From Andrena cerasifolii (Eukaryota > Arthropoda > Insecta > Hymenoptera > Andrenidae): DNA of 64,000 nucleotides. The notes under the pieces are model-generated. The model was not told the DNA's origin. It worked only from the letters and a program-made list of their open reading frames with translations, and made no database searches. Positions 62,401 to 64,000 of this stretch are shown in pieces; the stretch's first letter is position 1, and every line of letters starts with the position of its first letter. Where the stretch lies: assembly GCF_050908995.1 (NCBI RefSeq), contig NC_135122.1, positions 16,160,501 through 16,224,500 on the forward strand. The letters are read 5' to 3'. Position numbers and translations under genes: made by a program.

Positions 62401-63982
62401 GCCTTTGAAAATTATAAATTTTCAATTTTTTGTATTTTTTCTGGCTTCCCTCCTAGCCAGAAGTATATTCTTCAAAATAAAAAAAATTCAGTCCAATCGG
62501 ATAATAACTTTTGGAGATACAGGTCCCACCGATTTCGAGAACACTGATTCGAGGAAAACGCGTTTAAAGTTTTACGTGAGTGCCGAGTGGCCGGGTGTTA
62601 CCCATGCATTTGCCGCTACTTAAATGCCTATAACTTCGGGAATTCTACGAATTTCAATAAATCGTTTTAAATCCCGCTTATGCGAGTCGGTGACTCTAGA
62701 GAGAAAACAGATCTCGGAAAGGGAGAAAAAATGCAGCAAGCCATCCGACATGCGAGTCATTCTCTCGGTATATTAACGGGCGAGCGACATACCTATGTAG
62801 GGTATAACTTACCGTCTTCTCAGCGCAGGAATGATCGATAAACGTCAGTTCGGACTCTTCGCCGGCTAGAAGTACGCTAACAGTCTTTTCGCCAGACTCG
62901 TCGTCTGTAATGGAAGAATGCACGACTTGGTAATATGTATGTATACCTAATACCGATCAATTTACTTAAATGCGAAGGGAATTACCTATCGAAGTATCGT
63001 AGGCGTGGAGGTACTCAGAGGTCATAAATTGGGAAACCAGCGAGCTTTTGCCTACAGCTGGAGCTCCCAGCATGAGAACGCGATACGGCGTTGGTCCTTG
63101 TGACGCGCTGCTTTCGCGGGAGCTCGCCAACGAGCCCGCTGCTGAATTCCTTGCCGAACCAGGATACGAAGCCGTCAGATGTTCCGTACTGCACCGCCGT
63201 TAATAGCCAGCCCGAAAGAGAGCGACAAAAGGACGAAAGAGAAAAGAAAGAAAGAAGCATGAAATAGATATGCCGTCGGCGGTTAAAACAACTCTGGGGG
63301 CTCGTGAATCGAACGCCTCTCGAAGCTGCGTGTCTCTTTTAACTTTTAATTCACTAAATACCTATTACGTAACATCTTCTTTATCGTTCGACATTCCACT
63401 TATTGGATAGCAAATCTATTTTCTCGCGATCGATACCGCGATACCTCGAATCGATGTTGATTGGCGGCAGTGTGGTCCCTGCTGCGTTTCGACGTCGCGG
63501 CTGGATCCTCCTCTAATGTCCAACACGTGTGTCTACGTCGCTTAAACGCTCATGTCACACGTAAACTCACGCGTTCGATTTAGAGTAGAACCGTAGAACA
63601 GATCAGCAATTTTGCCTCGTAATCTTCTCTTCCCTTCTCCCTTTTAGCATTTCGTTGTTTACGATTCCGTATTTATGTATTATGCTCGTATACAGTTGGG
63701 AGGTGACAAGAATGGACTTGAAAGGAACGCAAGTCCTATCGGTCGTAATGTTGTCTCTGTCCTTTGTCACGCGCGTGATCTGCTAACCGTGCGATTTATT
63801 GGCAGCGCGCTCTCCCATCGCATTGACAGGCACACGAATGACTACATAGGTATAGGCAGGCTACATATGTATGTATATATAATAGCGCGATGGGTTGTGT
63901 AAAATGGTACCTCATAGGCGGAATCAAGGAGCGTTCCCCTTACCTCGTGGTATTCCTCATGTCCGATCTTGTCAGCCCGCAA
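59401..63982 (-). CDS. RGK-family GTPase (Rad/Gem/Rem), 5' end uncertain
   Basis: Ras-like small G protein that inhibits voltage-gated calcium channels and shapes the cytoskeleton. Exons (minus): 63982-63944 (tentative), 63188-62986, 62904-62813, 60156-59964 and 59726-59401, all in phase. Motifs: G1 GAPAVGKSS; a non-canonical G3 region FIDHSCAEK with no DxxG, as expected for RGK proteins; G4 NKVD; G5-like ETSVG. The helix NVDELLVGLLTQIRLK and a basic tail follow. The end, KSKSCENLHVL, is the RGK C-terminal signature and replaces a CaaX box. Upstream, ASSRESSASQGPTPYRVLM forms a Ser-rich N-terminal extension. The start codon may be the ATG at 63960 or lie beyond the window. The intron 60157-62812 is large and filled with repeats. 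Confidence 0.87.
60487..61500. repeat. AT-rich repeat region with TTTCTCGAGAAA motifs in RGK intron
   Basis: It starts with TAGTGTTCCGTCTCGAGAAT and carries many TTCTCGAGAAA and CTCAAGAA palindromes at 60500-60615 and 61418-61465. A 33-bp unit containing CTCGAGAAATAAGAAATAAG is tandemly repeated. The AT-rich middle has no coding potential. The left end is hAT-like; the right end is not found. Confidence 0.5.
62014..62600. mobile_element. Foldback/MITE after TTAA, in RGK intron
   Basis: The left end GGGGATGATCCGGTCTAGAG follows TTAA and resembles the 38088 element. Inner inverted arms are clear: AAATCGGTGGGACCTGTATC, TATTATCCGAT and AAGAATATACTTCTGGCTAG (62215-62302), mirrored at 62440-62540. 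The right terminus is diverged or missing. Confidence 0.65.
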
Positions 63983-64000
63983 CTGTAAAGTCCGGCCGAT

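Noticed and set aside
1..64000. CRISPR arrays, bacterial operons or other prokaryotic defence systems
   Set aside because: No spacer-repeat structure or prokaryotic gene organisation is present. All recognised genes are spliced animal genes.

Overview
This is a window of eukaryotic nuclear DNA, almost certainly from an insect. The evidence is spliced genes with GT-AG introns, arthropod-type gene families, abundant simple repeats built on TACATA and TAGGTA, and many inverted-repeat transposons. The CpG-rich style and the gene set suggest Hymenoptera, but the order is an inference. Gene models below were built by joining exons by hand. In every main model the reading phase agrees across all the splice junctions listed, which is the main support for the boundaries.

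Layout. (1) 1-5469, minus: fatty acyl-CoA reductase, 3' end outside the window, with two large foldback elements in its introns. (2) 6454-7441, plus: one or two coding exons I do not recognise, interrupted by a MITE. (3) 7683-12775, plus: DNAI7/CASC1, an axonemal dynein factor, in 14 exons, with three transposon insertions in introns. (4) 12776-17373: probably the 3' UTR and intergenic space of the next gene. (5) 17374-20138, minus: synaptotagmin 7, with both C2 domains and a Gly/Ser-rich linker; the N-terminal exons were not found. (6) About 20.2-43.3 kb: foldback elements, long purine/pyrimidine pentamer arrays and microsatellites, with no convincing gene; it may contain the 5' introns of synaptotagmin 7. 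(7) 43324-46088, plus: vanin/biotinidase-like secreted amidohydrolase. (8) 47133-48003, plus: Rieske iron-sulfur protein, divergent. (9) 48741-49245, plus: Mediator subunit MED11. (10) 49694-54010, minus: PIX/ARHGEF7-type Rho GEF with SH3, DH, PH and a C-terminal coiled coil. (11) 54-59 kb: intergenic, with an 8-bp-TSD hAT MITE. (12) 59401 to about 63982, minus: RGK-family GTPase (Rad/Gem/Rem), 5' end probably beyond the window.

The genes do not form one pathway. Synaptotagmin 7, PIX and RGK all have roles in neurons or secretion, but that may be coincidence. The outstanding property of the window is its load of palindromic mobile elements, about 25 recognisable pieces of several superfamilies. 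Several have clear target-site duplications. Some have interiors that look like iterations of their own terminal motif, one carries a nested tRNA-like insertion, and one has a 9-bp satellite grown in only one arm.
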